Below, piece after piece: positions 19,001-25,160 of a DNA stretch of 34,204 nucleotides; positions within the stretch are counted from its first letter, which is position 1; each line of letters begins with the position of its first letter. Under the pieces are notes generated by a model, which saw nothing but the letters and a program-made list of their open reading frames with translations, had not been told where the DNA came from and did not search any database. The position numbers and the translations under genes are program-made. The stretch covers positions 1 to 34,204 of the forward strand of contig CAIKNA010000255.1 in the NCBI GenBank assembly GCA_903828645.1. The letters are read 5' to 3'. The DNA is from an uncultured Bacteroidales bacterium (lineage in GTDB: Bacteria > Bacteroidota > Bacteroidia > Bacteroidales > FEN-979).

Positions 19001-21475
19001 ATATACCTGTCCGTCGGTGCCGTCATTTGTTAAGGCAACCAATGTTTTATTTCCGGAGGCAGGACTTGCAACGGCATTTTCCCAGGCGGCTTTTCCACAA
19101 GCCGGGAGTTCCCATGATGTACCGCCGTTTGGACCAGTTACAATATGGGCGAGGGCACGGCTTTCGTCGTTTGTTTCTTCGCCATTCATGAAGATGCGTT
19201 CTTGTGTTCCAAGGCCGGTACCGCTATTATAAAATGCTGCTACCGGAGGTAAGTCAGCAGAGCAAAAACGTCCGAAACGGGCACTTGTTGAGGGGTTGGC
19301 TGCATTATATGTTGTATAGGTTGATGTTACAGGATTCCACAAGTTCACGTTCTGCATCAGATCACTGCCACTCAAAACGGTCAGGGAAGATTTGTTAATG
19401 ATCCACCTGGATACAAAGGCGCCATAAGAACCATGGGCACGAACAGCGCCCAATGTGTTTTGAATCTCATGATTCATCAACAGGGTGAAGGTTCCGTCGT
19501 TATTGTCAAAAGCGCCTAAACCGTCGGGGATGCCGCACATGGTGTAACCGCCGATTGCTTCGGGAACAGTTAATACAGAGGTGGTGGTTTCACCCGGAGT
19601 AACCGGAATCACGTATGGGGTCGATGCCGTACTTGGCCCGGTATATGAAGCCAGAACGGTTACCTGATTTGAAACGGAGTTGCTGCACCCGTTCCCATCG
19701 GTGTACGAATATGTGATGGTATATGGCCCCCCAATCCCGGCTACGGAAGCAGTGAATATGTTGCCGGAAACACCAGGACCGCTGAAAGTGCCACCGGCCG
19801 GAGTTGCGTTCAAGGCTACCGTCTGGTCAACATTGATCATCGAAGTGAGTATGAATGTAAGGGTAGGCAACATGTTGACGGTCACAGCAATCGGTGACGA
19901 AACATTTCCTGATCCACAACTATTGCTGCCTGCCACGGTAATGTTCCCCGACATGGAGCCTGCAGGATAGGTTACGGTAATGGAGGAGGTGCCAATACCG
20001 GCTGTGATTACTGCTCCCAACGGAACAGACCATAAATAAGAAGTGGCATTGGCGATTGCAGGCACCGAATAGGTGTTGCCGGTGCTTCCAATGCAGATAT
20101 TTTGGGGGCCGGCAATAGCACCTGGATCGGCCGGCAAAGGACAGGTCGCAGTGAAGGTAAGGTCGCTTCCATGTGAAGTCCCACCGGCGCTGATACCAGT
20201 TACCCGGAAATGGTAGGTGTTGCCAGGGGTAAGGCCGGATATGGATGCTGAAACGGAAGTAGTGGAAGAGCCTGCAACAGGCGAAGGAAACCCTGGTACC
20301 GTAATACCGTAAGCATCAGTTGAACCGTAATCAAAACTTACTGCAGTCGAAACATTGTTTGCATTCACAGTGCCATTCAGTATAGCGGTAGTGCTTCCCA
20401 CGAGCGATGCGGCAAGGGTTGTGGTTGTTGGACTTGGAAGTGGAATCGGGGCGAAAGTAATTCCCCGGAAAATTGTGTTGGTGGCTGCAGTTGCAAGTGT
20501 TGTATAACTGGAACCAGATCCAGTGTCTGTAATCTTAATGATTCGGTTGCCCGTGGATTCCGTTGTCGTAGCATAAACAACCGGGTTCGAACCAGACCAA
20601 TCGACGGTCAATCCGCGGGCACCAACGGTCCCAATGGAAAGAGTATACTGGAGCGTCCACACACCTCCGGATTTTGTGAATTTCTGGATTCCGCCGCCGT
20701 TGGCCGGGGTGCGGTCATCAGCGATGTAACAGATGTCTGTTGTTGCGTTGAATGAAAAGCCGTAAGGAGAAGGGGATGTGCCGGTACCAGCGATGACCAG
20801 CGTGCTGACCTGACCCGATGAAACAGGTAATCCGCTGCCAACAACGTAGATTCCGACAGGAGCGGACCCTGTGCTGAAGTAAAGTTGACCATTGAAAATG
20901 TTGACCACCCGTGTATTGGTAATCGTTGAACTAACCTGTACTGGTGTACCGGTTCCGAAGTATTGGATTCCGTTGGTGCCTGCTGTGCTTGATGTTCCTG
21001 CTGCCCAGAAATCGTTCCCGCTGGTTACGCCGCCACGTATATTATTGGCATTAAAAGCGGAAGATGAAGTTTGTGAGGTATAGCCGTCACTGTTGTCAAC
21101 TCTCAGAAGCTTACGGTTGACGGTACTGCTGGGAGTGTTTGCAATGCTTGCTGTTCCGGGACCAGTATTGTAACCGGCAAGCAGCAGATAATAGGAATCC
21201 TGGGACAATGTGATTTGCCCTTCTGACGTTGCACTTCCTGAATTTGAAAGAACATTGGCCCCGGATGTGGGGAGCGGATGCGCATGGACTAATGTGCCCG
21301 ATGGGGAAAATTCATCCAGGAAAATGGCGGTGGAGGAGCTGCCCAGAGCCGCACTGCCGTCTCCGACTCTGAGAACCACCAGGTTCCCGGTGGTATAGGG
21401 TGTTTGTGCCTCCATTCTGCCGGACCAGGGTAGAAAGGTCGCGACAAAAAATGCTAATGCTAAAAATCTCTTCAT
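13022..21475 (-). CDS. Giant T9SS-exported multidomain protein with PhoX-like and 5'-nucleotidase domains
   Basis: 2817 residues. It has a signal peptide (about 1-24), then an N-terminal propeller-like region to about 350, an Fn3-like domain (about 350-440) and a PKD/Ig-like segment (about 440-605). A PhoX/DUF839-like phosphatase region spans about 608-1090 (MNGEET near 763, DGTDGQVYFYIG). A 5'-nucleotidase metallophosphatase with its C-terminal domain spans about 1140-1805: SDFE (D1146, E1148), GDNF (D1181), GNHD (N1244, H1245), GGSHT. Calx-beta (about 1815-1925), SdiA-regulated-like (about 1928-2215), cadherin-like (about 2220-2318) and lamin-tail (about 2320-2495) domains follow, then PKD/SprB-like repeats and a T9SS type A sorting domain (about 2735-2817, VVYPNPTRG). 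It should be a cell-surface or released phosphatase acting on nucleotides and other phosphoesters. D-x-E replaces the usual D-x-H in the first metal motif. It is a single gene with its own promoter and terminator. Confidence 0.88.
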   Translation of the reverse strand: MKRFLALAFFVATFLPWSGRMEAQTPYTTGNLVVLRVGDGSAALGSSSTAIFLDEFSPSGTLVHAHPLPTSGANVLSNSGSATSEGQITLSQDSYYLLLAGYNTGPGTASIANTPSSTVNRKLLRVDNSDGYTSQTSSSAFNANNIRGGVTSGNDFWAAGTSSTAGTNGIQYFGTGTPVQVSSTITNTRVVNIFNGQLYFSTGSAPVGIYVVGSGLPVSSGQVSTLVIAGTGTSPSPYGFSFNATTDICYIADDRTPANGGGIQKFTKSGGVWTLQYTLSIGTVGARGLTVDWSGSNPVVYATTTESTGNRIIKITDTGSGSSYTTLATAATNTIFRGITFAPIPLPSPTTTTLAASLVGSTTAILNGTVNANNVSTAVSFDYGSTDAYGITVPGFPSPVAGSSTTSVSASISGLTPGNTYHFRVTGISAGGTSHGSDLTFTATCPLPADPGAIAGPQNICIGSTGNTYSVPAIANATSYLWSVPLGAVITAGIGTSSITVTYPAGSMSGNITVAGSNSCGSGNVSSPIAVTVNMLPTLTFILTSMINVDQTVALNATPAGGTFSGPGVSGNIFTASVAGIGGPYTITYSYTDGNGCSNSVSNQVTVLASYTGPSTASTPYVIPVTPGETTTSVLTVPEAIGGYTMCGIPDGLGAFDNNDGTFTLLMNHEIQNTLGAVRAHGSYGAFVSRWIINKSSLTVLSGSDLMQNVNLWNPVTSTYTTYNAANPSTSARFGRFCSADLPPVAAFYNSGTGLGTQERIFMNGEETNDESRALAHIVTGPNGGTSWELPACGKAAWENAVASPASGNKTLVALTNDGTDGQVYFYIGTKTNTGTEVEKAGLTNGHPWGVKVPGFPVERVNSTTINMPPAPGSPFVLVDLGDVKNITGAAFNTLSNTNLVTKFSRPEDGAWDPSNPNNFYFNTTDQLDQVADGTGTQVGRSRVWRLHFTDILNPELGGTIEAVLDGTEGINMLDNMAIDNYGHILLQEDVGNAPHNGKMWQYTIATDALKQITKHDPARFGDVGVPATAPFNQDKETSGIIDAQSILGPGKFLFVNQAHYSIPGQAVEGGQLLTLFNQDTYNASLCATTSTTTVNAYSSYTWNGYTYTMPGTYIYHTTNAAGCDSIARLVLNFVNFPLQILHGSDFEAAVDEVTTAPRFAAIVDSLENTYPNSITLASGDNFIPGPFSFSGEDPRMVQPYKNAYASYYNTALSNPPYNLLAGIARADISIMNFIGVEASVLGNHDFDFGTPELRNIIGGKNTGTTVNWFGAQFPYLSSNLNFTADPNLSPVFTPIRQANTNFMCTPANTAAQISAKKKLAPYCVIMKNGEKIGIVGVTTPMLETISSPGTTTVKNPGAGTNDMTLLATIVQPYVDTLINMEGCNKIILLSHLQQLQFEKELATKLHGVDIIIAGGSHTLMADATDRLRPGDVAIETYPYLTAGLDGKPIAIINTDGNYKYVGRLVVDFTPSGDIVPSSIDPVISGAYATDQQGLQDVWGANTPLALAPGTRGYRVKLLCDSIGSAIQGKDGNLFGKISVFLEGRRNFVRTEETNLGNLSAEANLWMAKFYDPSTVVSIKNGGGIRSIIGYINAYGDTVIYQPPIANPAAGKQAGDVSQLDIENSLRFNNLLSILTVDAAGLRRSLEHGVDATAPGATPGQFPQIAGVRFSFNPTLPIYNPTTNTGGRILTAVITNDSGTVVLDTLIMNGALYGNPVRTFRLVTLNYMAGGGDGYPFNIIGSNRVDINTLPVPPAVPAVASFSIPGSEQDAFAEYMKSLHSASPFNKSDTPANQDYRIENVTLRTDSVLPRSVSLSVSSHTGSEANQSVITVSAVSSLPVFGNQTVTLNVSGTNITADDYSLNNNTITILNGQTTGSVTFTVIDDLLFEGTETAVLTISNPSSGLILGSPVSQNITITDNDATVDLSTYVRIGRYDLPEPTRTTPPVNSLLAQEASAVTYNWDTHTLFVLGDGGTSIVQVTDKGQLINSMTLAPGNSPQGTDFYDPEGLAYTGNNTFVMSEERDRQIVQFVYAAGTTLTRSMTHTVKLGTYVDNIGIEGVTNDPQTSGYICVKEKDPEGIFQTGIDFIAGTATNGSPTTVNSVNLFDPALANVLDMADVFALSNLPVLTGQANSGNLLLLSQESAKIEHIDRTGVISSSLTIVNDPGNPLSVVEHQHEGIAMNNNGILYTVCENGGGDSDHPQLWIYAPSTFTYANQAPLSVSMAATITSLPENTNTAAHIKLGYIDISDDGMGTNNISLSGTDAGYFEIINNNLYLKAGTILDFETKTTYTVTVNADDPTVGNFPDASTVYTLHITDILEVATVIISEVAPWSSGNSPVGADWFEVTNTGNIAANITGWRMDDNSNAFGNSVALNGITSIAPGESVIFLETSNLTATAAAFRNNWFGANPPAGLQIGNYSGSGVGLSTGGDAVNLYNAAGVLQANVSFGASTTSAPYRSFDNAAGVNNAAISQLSAVGVNGAFIALNSANEIGSPGKISCPVITVTATAGSIACHGGTTTVTVNAIGGTAPYTGTGTFTASAGIHTYSVTDANFCSASTTITITEPAVVTPTISGSLSFNQGGSTILDAGAGYAAYMWSTSETTQAITVNTAGTFTVTVTTSAGCQGSASVTTTVNAIPTSVNVSGDIANGQNDCHNATQTITVGGTNGSFYVHNGGSVTMIAGVNILYGPGTLIEAGGYMHGYIAPDGPWCGAKSATIASSANGTEPTAPMLSSSSFVVYPNPTRGLFTIERNGEENFRTIDVDIYNMQGKKVYSKEISGKSKTACSLEGNPAGLYYIRLNADGQTQVFKLILTR

Positions 21476-21551
21476 AGGTAAATGTTTGGTTAGTTAATAC
21501 TGTCAAAATTGTAAATATTTCTCTTCCGGCTCTTAAAAAAAGAACCAGACA

Positions 21552-21583
21552 CAAAAGTATGTCGGCTGATATGACGTTGCAAG
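21552..21583 (-). promoter_or_regulatory. Candidate promoter of the giant protein gene
   Basis: On the minus strand, TACTTTTG (21552-21559) is a perfect TAnnTTTG -7 element and CTTG (21580-21583) sits 20 bp upstream in the -33 position. The predicted transcript starts near 21545, about 70 nucleotides before the start codon. Confidence 0.5.
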
Positions 21584-21950
21584 TGCATGCGTTTGAATTA
21601 ATGTAAATTTAACCTCCAGCGGAATAAATCAGGTCACAAATATTTGTTTATCAGCATGATGTTTAGATATCTATACCCATTGCTCCCAGGCTTATACCGA
21701 AGATAATCATCTTTATGTAATTCATCGGACGGGGAGTTGAGTGACCTGTTATTTCGGTGGGATCAATATAAATGTTATAAATATTTAAAAAAAAATTAAT
21801 GAGAAATTAACGAAAGTTAGAATCATGGAAAATTCAACAAGTAAGTTTATGATGGTTGCCAGAGAACAACCTCCCTTCTTTAACCTTAAATTATCACAGA
21901 TTCAGCATTAATTTGTTAGTATTAGCTCTATGAATTAACTTGGTCATTCA
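21584..21950. other. Intergenic stretch without a supported gene
   Basis: AT-rich sequence upstream of the giant gene's promoter. I see no credible ORF, RNA gene or strong hairpin here. It separates the promoter from the decayed olsF fragment that follows. Confidence 0.6.
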
Positions 21951-22163
21951 TTCCTTTCAGACCCCAGCATTGTTAAAAAAGTACTTAGGTGTAAATTCCG
22001 AGGTGATCGGGTTTAATGTTGATTCCCAATTAAACTAAAGTCTTGATGTTTTAATCATCACGGATATTCTTGATATCCAGGAGGAAACAATTACATCCCT
22101 TTCGAAGGAGCAACAGGATCAGACTGTTGATGAGCGTTTTAAGCTGTTAAAATCCAATGGTAG
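21951..22163 (+). pseudogene. Decayed duplicate of the 3' end of the olsF-like gene
   Basis: This stretch aligns, with scattered substitutions, to the last 53 codons and downstream bases of the olsF-like gene (from about 9938). It reads TPALLKKYLGVNSEVIGFN, meets an in-frame TAA, and continues SLDVLIITDILDIQEETI and SLSKEQQDQTVDERFKLLKS to a TAA just before the response regulator. There is no start and no catalytic region, so it is a remnant. It preserves CAG where the full gene has its TAG stop, and so records a longer ancestral C-terminus. Confidence 0.85.
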
Positions 22164-22850
22164 TTAACCTTTGTCAAATTTATATCCGACACCTTTTATA
22201 ACCTTGTTGCTGTGCATACCAAGTTTTTCACGAATCCGGCGAATATGGACATCAATTTTACGATCACCAGCCACAATATCTTCTCCCCAAACATGGGTAA
22301 ATATTTCGTCACGCGTTACAGCTTTATTTATCCGGGATACGAGGAATTGAAGAAGTTCAAACTGCTTACGTACAAGGCTTATCTCCGTGCTGTTCTTTAT
22401 CACAACATAGCAGCTTTTATCAATGATAAACTCCTTGAGCGAAATGATGTCATTAATTGCAGGAACCTCTTTGTAACGTCTTAACAATGCCTTGATACGA
22501 CTGATAAATAATTTAGGTTTTATCGGTTTGTTGATGTAATCGTCAGCCCCGGCTTCAAACCCGGCAATCTGTGAATAATCTTCTCCCCGCGCTGTTAAGA
22601 AAGCAATCAGGGTGTTTTCCAGTTCCGGAATCTTTCTGATTTCTGTACAGGTTTCCATGTCATCCATTTCAGGCATCATTACATCGAGAATTACCAATTG
22701 GGGTCTGCTCTCCCAGGCAATGATGAGGGCAATATGGCCGTTTTTGGCTTTTAATACCCGATATCCCTCCTTTTCAAGGTTATATCCCAGGGATTCAAGG
22801 ATATCGGGTTCGTCATCAACCAATAAGATCTTTATCGTTCTTTTGTCCAT
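22164..22850 (-). CDS. OmpR/PhoB-family response regulator, copy 2
   Basis: A 228-residue paralogue of the regulator at 10146-10832, with the same receiver plus winged-helix layout: acidic pair D12/D13, phosphoacceptor D56 (VILDVMMPEMD), T86, K108, then Trans_reg_C ending KIDVHIRRIREKLG. About 33 substitutions separate the two by eye, clustered at the N-terminus, at receiver positions 17-60 and at the last 20 residues. The receiver here keeps the usual MMPxMD form, whereas copy 1 has MMEGMD, so this copy is closer to the family norm. No kinase is adjacent. It lies upstream of and co-oriented with the giant phosphatase gene. A TATCTTTA element (22870-22877, minus) is shared with copy 1. Confidence 0.92.
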   Translation of the reverse strand: MDKRTIKILLVDDEPDILESLGYNLEKEGYRVLKAKNGHIALIIAWESRPQLVILDVMMPEMDDMETCTEIRKIPELENTLIAFLTARGEDYSQIAGFEAGADDYINKPIKPKLFISRIKALLRRYKEVPAINDIISLKEFIIDKSCYVVIKNSTEISLVRKQFELLQFLVSRINKAVTRDEIFTHVWGEDIVAGDRKIDVHIRRIREKLGMHSNKVIKGVGYKFDKG

Positions 22851-22903
22851 AATGTTTCAATCTTAGGCATAAAGATAGAAGTATTTGTTACGATTTTGCC
22901 ACC

Positions 22904-22940
22904 CGGAAAGGCGGGGGAATTCTCCCCCGCGGCCTTTCCG
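22904..22940. terminator. Long GC-rich inverted repeat after the 186-residue protein gene
   Basis: CGGAAAGGC (22904-22912) pairs with GCCTTTCCG (22932-22940), and an inner GGGGGA pairs with TCCCCC. An outer TTTTGCCA/TGGCAAAA pair extends the stem. It sits 29 bp past the stop of the minus-strand 186-residue protein gene and upstream of regulator copy 2. There is no T tract beyond the stem, so it may be a 3' end-stabilising or insulating hairpin rather than a standard terminator. Confidence 0.5.
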
Positions 22941-22968
22941 ATTTGGATGGCAAAAACAGTATCCCCGT

Positions 22969-23529
22969 TTAAAGGGTGAGGAGCTTATTTACGATATTTC
23001 CGGGAGTATCGCGTACGGTAACGGTAACTGTCATTCCGGAAATATCTGATACCTGCACCATGGCAGTATAGAGATATCCGGCTGTTGGCAGGGCACGTAC
23101 ACACGGGCCTGATTCGACCAGGGTACCGTCGGGGGCGAGCAGCTTCGCCCTGACTTCGGTCAGGCCGATCTTGTCGCCGGCGGAAACACGGATCACATCG
23201 CCGGGGTTACCATGGTATTCCGACGCATCCACGTCGCGGATGAAGGGACGCTGCAGGAAATCGTTTGCAGCTGTCCGGAAGACCGAAACCCCATTTTGAG
23301 CCCGTTTCTGGTACATCTCGTTCAATGCAGGATCCTGCAGGGCTGTCCGGGCATACTCGGCAGCCAGGCTGAGCTGTTGGCGCGCTTCAATCTGTTTTTC
23401 AGTCAGCTTGCGTTTAACCCGGGACTTGGCCATGATGACCACATTTTTTCCCTTGCGGCCCTTTTTTACCTGGACCTGTTCGCCTAAAAGCCCGTTGTAG
23501 GCTTTTGACAATTCATCTGTTGTTGACAT
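22969..23529 (-). CDS. Conserved-looking protein of unknown function, 186 aa
   Basis: 186 residues in two parts. A basic N-terminal part (1-90) has a stretch of K and R (QVKKGRKGKN, KSRVKRKLTEKQ) and helices; a C-terminal part (about 105-186) looks like a beta-sandwich (DVIRVSAGDKIGLTEVRAKLLAPDG and ISGMTVTVTVRDTPGN). No signal peptide or membrane segment is seen. I do not recognise the family. It follows the two small accessory genes on the same strand after a 193-bp gap, and its GC content is higher than theirs. A structural or DNA/surface-binding role can only be guessed, so no function is given. Confidence 0.7.
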   Translation of the reverse strand: MSTTDELSKAYNGLLGEQVQVKKGRKGKNVVIMAKSRVKRKLTEKQIEARQQLSLAAEYARTALQDPALNEMYQKRAQNGVSVFRTAANDFLQRPFIRDVDASEYHGNPGDVIRVSAGDKIGLTEVRAKLLAPDGTLVESGPCVRALPTAGYLYTAMVQVSDISGMTVTVTVRDTPGNIVNKLLTL

Positions 23530-23603
23530 AGTTTTAAGGTTTTAAAAAGTGAATAAATATGATCCTGGCCAGAATCGGAGATATTTGATCAAATGCGGTA
23601 ATT

Positions 23604-23725
23604 AGTTTTAAGTTTTAAGTGAAAAAAGTTTTAAGTGGTTTTCGTTAAGATCATTAATTTGTTTATATATTGTTTGCATTGTTTCATTGGTTGCATTGTT
23701 TTCATTGGTTGCATTTTTTTCATTA
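23604..23725. repeat. Short direct repeats in the gap after the coiled-coil gene
   Basis: Two simple repeat sets lie side by side. AGTTTTAAGT occurs three times (23604-23613, 23611-23620, 23628-23637). A 17-18-bp unit starting TTGCATTGTTT and ending CATTGG occurs about three times from 23674 to 23725, the last copy being degenerate and reaching the stop of the coiled-coil gene. The stretch is very AT-rich, in contrast to the next gene downstream. Confidence 0.65.
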
Positions 23726-23998
23726 TGGTTTTTTGTTTCTCAGGTATATTTGAATTTCGTCTACTCTCTGCAAGATTTCCTTTGTATTGTTATTGTTGTC
23801 GTTTCGGAGGGTTTCGATGTCTTTCCGGTTGTCGGTTTTGTGCATCAGAAGATCCTGTTTCAGGTTTGTGATTTCGACGTTGATCTCGGCGATGCTAATT
23901 TCGAGGTGGACCCAGATGGTAACGAAACCGATCAGGAAACTGACTAGGCTGGCCAGCTGTGACATACTCATACCGCTGACGGAGGTTGGTGTGTTCAT
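23723..23998 (-). CDS. Small one-helix membrane protein with coiled coil
   Basis: 91 residues: a hydrophobic segment at about 15-31 (ASLVSFLIGFVTIWVHL) is followed by a long heptad-patterned helix (ISIAEINVEITNLKQDLLMHK, then an Asn-rich linker, then ILQRVDEIQIYLRN). The arrangement resembles small phage or plasmid accessory proteins, but no family is certain. Its start overlaps the stop of the HTH gene by four bases (ATGA), so the two are coupled. Low GC content suggests acquisition together with that gene. Confidence 0.6.
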   Translation of the reverse strand: MNTPTSVSGMSMSQLASLVSFLIGFVTIWVHLEISIAEINVEITNLKQDLLMHKTDNRKDIETLRNDNNNNTKEILQRVDEIQIYLRNKKP

Positions 23999-24279
23999 GA
24001 TCCTTCATTTTTAAAACGCAGGTTTTTCATAAGAATGTTGTGTATATCCATTTTCCGAAAATAGACTCGGCCGCCCAATTTACTGCATGGGATCAAACCG
24101 GATTTCCGGTGGTCGTCGATTGTGCGCCGTGATATTCCGAGCATCCTGGCGATTTCGTATGTGTCGCACCAGTCGTAATAGCCGGAGAGAAGCTCTTCGT
24201 TTTGCCTCTGCAGATCCTTAACCAACTGGTTGAGCTTTTCGATCTCATTTTCCAATTTTGCGATTTTATTTGTTTTCAT
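23995..24279 (-). CDS. Excisionase-like helix-turn-helix protein
   Basis: 94 residues. The N-terminal third is a coiled coil (KIAKLENEIEKLNQLVKDLQRQNEELL). A MerR/HTH_17-type winged HTH follows (DTYEIARMLGISRRTIDDHRKSGLIPCSKLGGRVYF), the arrangement seen in excisionases and small regulators of mobile elements: recognition helix SRRTIDDHR and a beta wing ending RVYFRKMDI. It probably binds DNA as a dimer. It is the first gene of a two-gene unit with the one-helix coiled-coil protein. No integrase is present in the window, so the element, if there was one, is incomplete. Confidence 0.75.
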   Translation of the reverse strand: MKTNKIAKLENEIEKLNQLVKDLQRQNEELLSGYYDWCDTYEIARMLGISRRTIDDHRKSGLIPCSKLGGRVYFRKMDIHNILMKNLRFKNEGS

Positions 24280-24520
24280 GGCTTTTATTTTTGCTTTTTA
24301 TGCTTAATCGGAAAAAATCAAAAAGGTAATACCTCAAAAAGGGGGCTGTTCAGATGTTTCCAATATTTGCTAATAATTTCCATTTTTTGCATGATTTTGC
24401 ATACATGTTTTTCAGCTATATTAAGACAGGAATTCTCCGTGACCCAGCCGGCCCGGAGGAAAATCTTTAGGCTGCGAGCAGGTGGGTAGAATCATTATAT
24501 TTTCTTATGTTTCCCTTATA

Positions 24521-24688
24521 TTTTCAGGTAAATTCATTGTATTTTCAGGTAGATACATTGTATTTTCAGGTAGATTCATTGTATTTTCAGGTAGGTTCAT
24601 TGTATTTTCAGGTATATTCCTTGTATTTTCAGGTAGGTCCATTGTGTTTTCAGGTAGGTTCATTGTATTTTCAGGTAGGTTCCTTGTA
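24521..24688. repeat. Eight tandem 21-bp repeats, open on both strands
   Basis: Eight contiguous 21-bp units, each beginning TTTTCAGGTA and ending in TTCATTGTA or a close variant, start at 24521, 24542, 24563, 24584, 24605, 24626, 24647 and 24668. A degenerate partial unit may precede them. The unit is a multiple of three without stops, so both strands stay open: heptads of the form VFSGRFI on the plus strand and NLPENTM on the minus strand. Short ORFs of 88 and 67 codons result, but neither has a flanking domain or a convincing start, so this is called a DNA repeat rather than a gene. Variation is concentrated at unit positions 11-16. Confidence 0.9.
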
Positions 24689-25012
24689 AATCCCTGTACG
24701 GGGAGCAATCGGAAGAAGCTCCCGGCTTTCTATTGTCCGGCACAATAAACCAGAACGGTTAATCACCCAATTGTTTATCGGAAATAGCGTAAAACGGATC
24801 GGAGGGCAGAATAAGTATGGTATAAAAACGGTGGCAAAGAAGATCATCTTTTTACAAAGATTTCGCGGATCAGCAAAGTCAGTGAATACCCTCCCGAGTG
24901 ACGGGGAGCGGTTTTAAGGCAACTTTTCAATGTCGGGGATGATCTGAAGTAAAAGTCGTTTGAACTAAGCTCATCTCTGAATTCGTGCATTCTCAGTCAC
25001 AAATTATTTCCC
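24689..25012. other. Intergenic stretch before the sensor kinase
   Basis: No credible gene. A small hairpin, ATTGT-CCGGC-ACAAT, occurs near 24731-24745. A weak CTCCC/GGGAG stem near 24891-24908, followed by CGGTTTT, could end a plus-strand transcript from the repeat region. Both are minor. Confidence 0.45.
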
Positions 25013-25041
25013 TACATTTGTAGGGGGTGAATTATTACAAT
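25013..25041 (+). promoter_or_regulatory. Promoter element and shared motif upstream of the sensor kinase
   Basis: TACATTTG (25013-25020) is a perfect TAnnTTTG -7 element. It runs into a block, TTTGYAGGGGGTGAAT followed by a WRTTAYAAT end, whose copy at 25016-25041 matches 28761-28786 upstream of the T9SS gene at 22 of 26 positions. The block would span the transcription start and early leader, so it could be an operator for the LytTR regulator or an RNA-level element. No clear -33 TTTG was found at the expected spacing. Confidence 0.5.
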
Positions 25042-25160
25042 TCATAGAAAATACTGAAACCGACTGGAACCAACTACCTTATGTCTAACCCTGAACACAT
25101 CCGGACTATGATCTTTCCAAAGAGTACAAAAGCGAGGTGTTCAAAACACACCGATATTAA

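Noticed and set aside
23604-23725. The short repeats as a CRISPR array
   Set aside because: Units are adjacent or overlapping without unique spacers of constant length, and no cas gene is present.
24482-24748. Plus-strand 88-codon and minus-strand 67-codon ORFs across the 21-bp repeats
   Set aside because: Both are open only because the repeat unit is a multiple of three without stops; neither has a flanking domain or convincing start. Kept as a DNA repeat.
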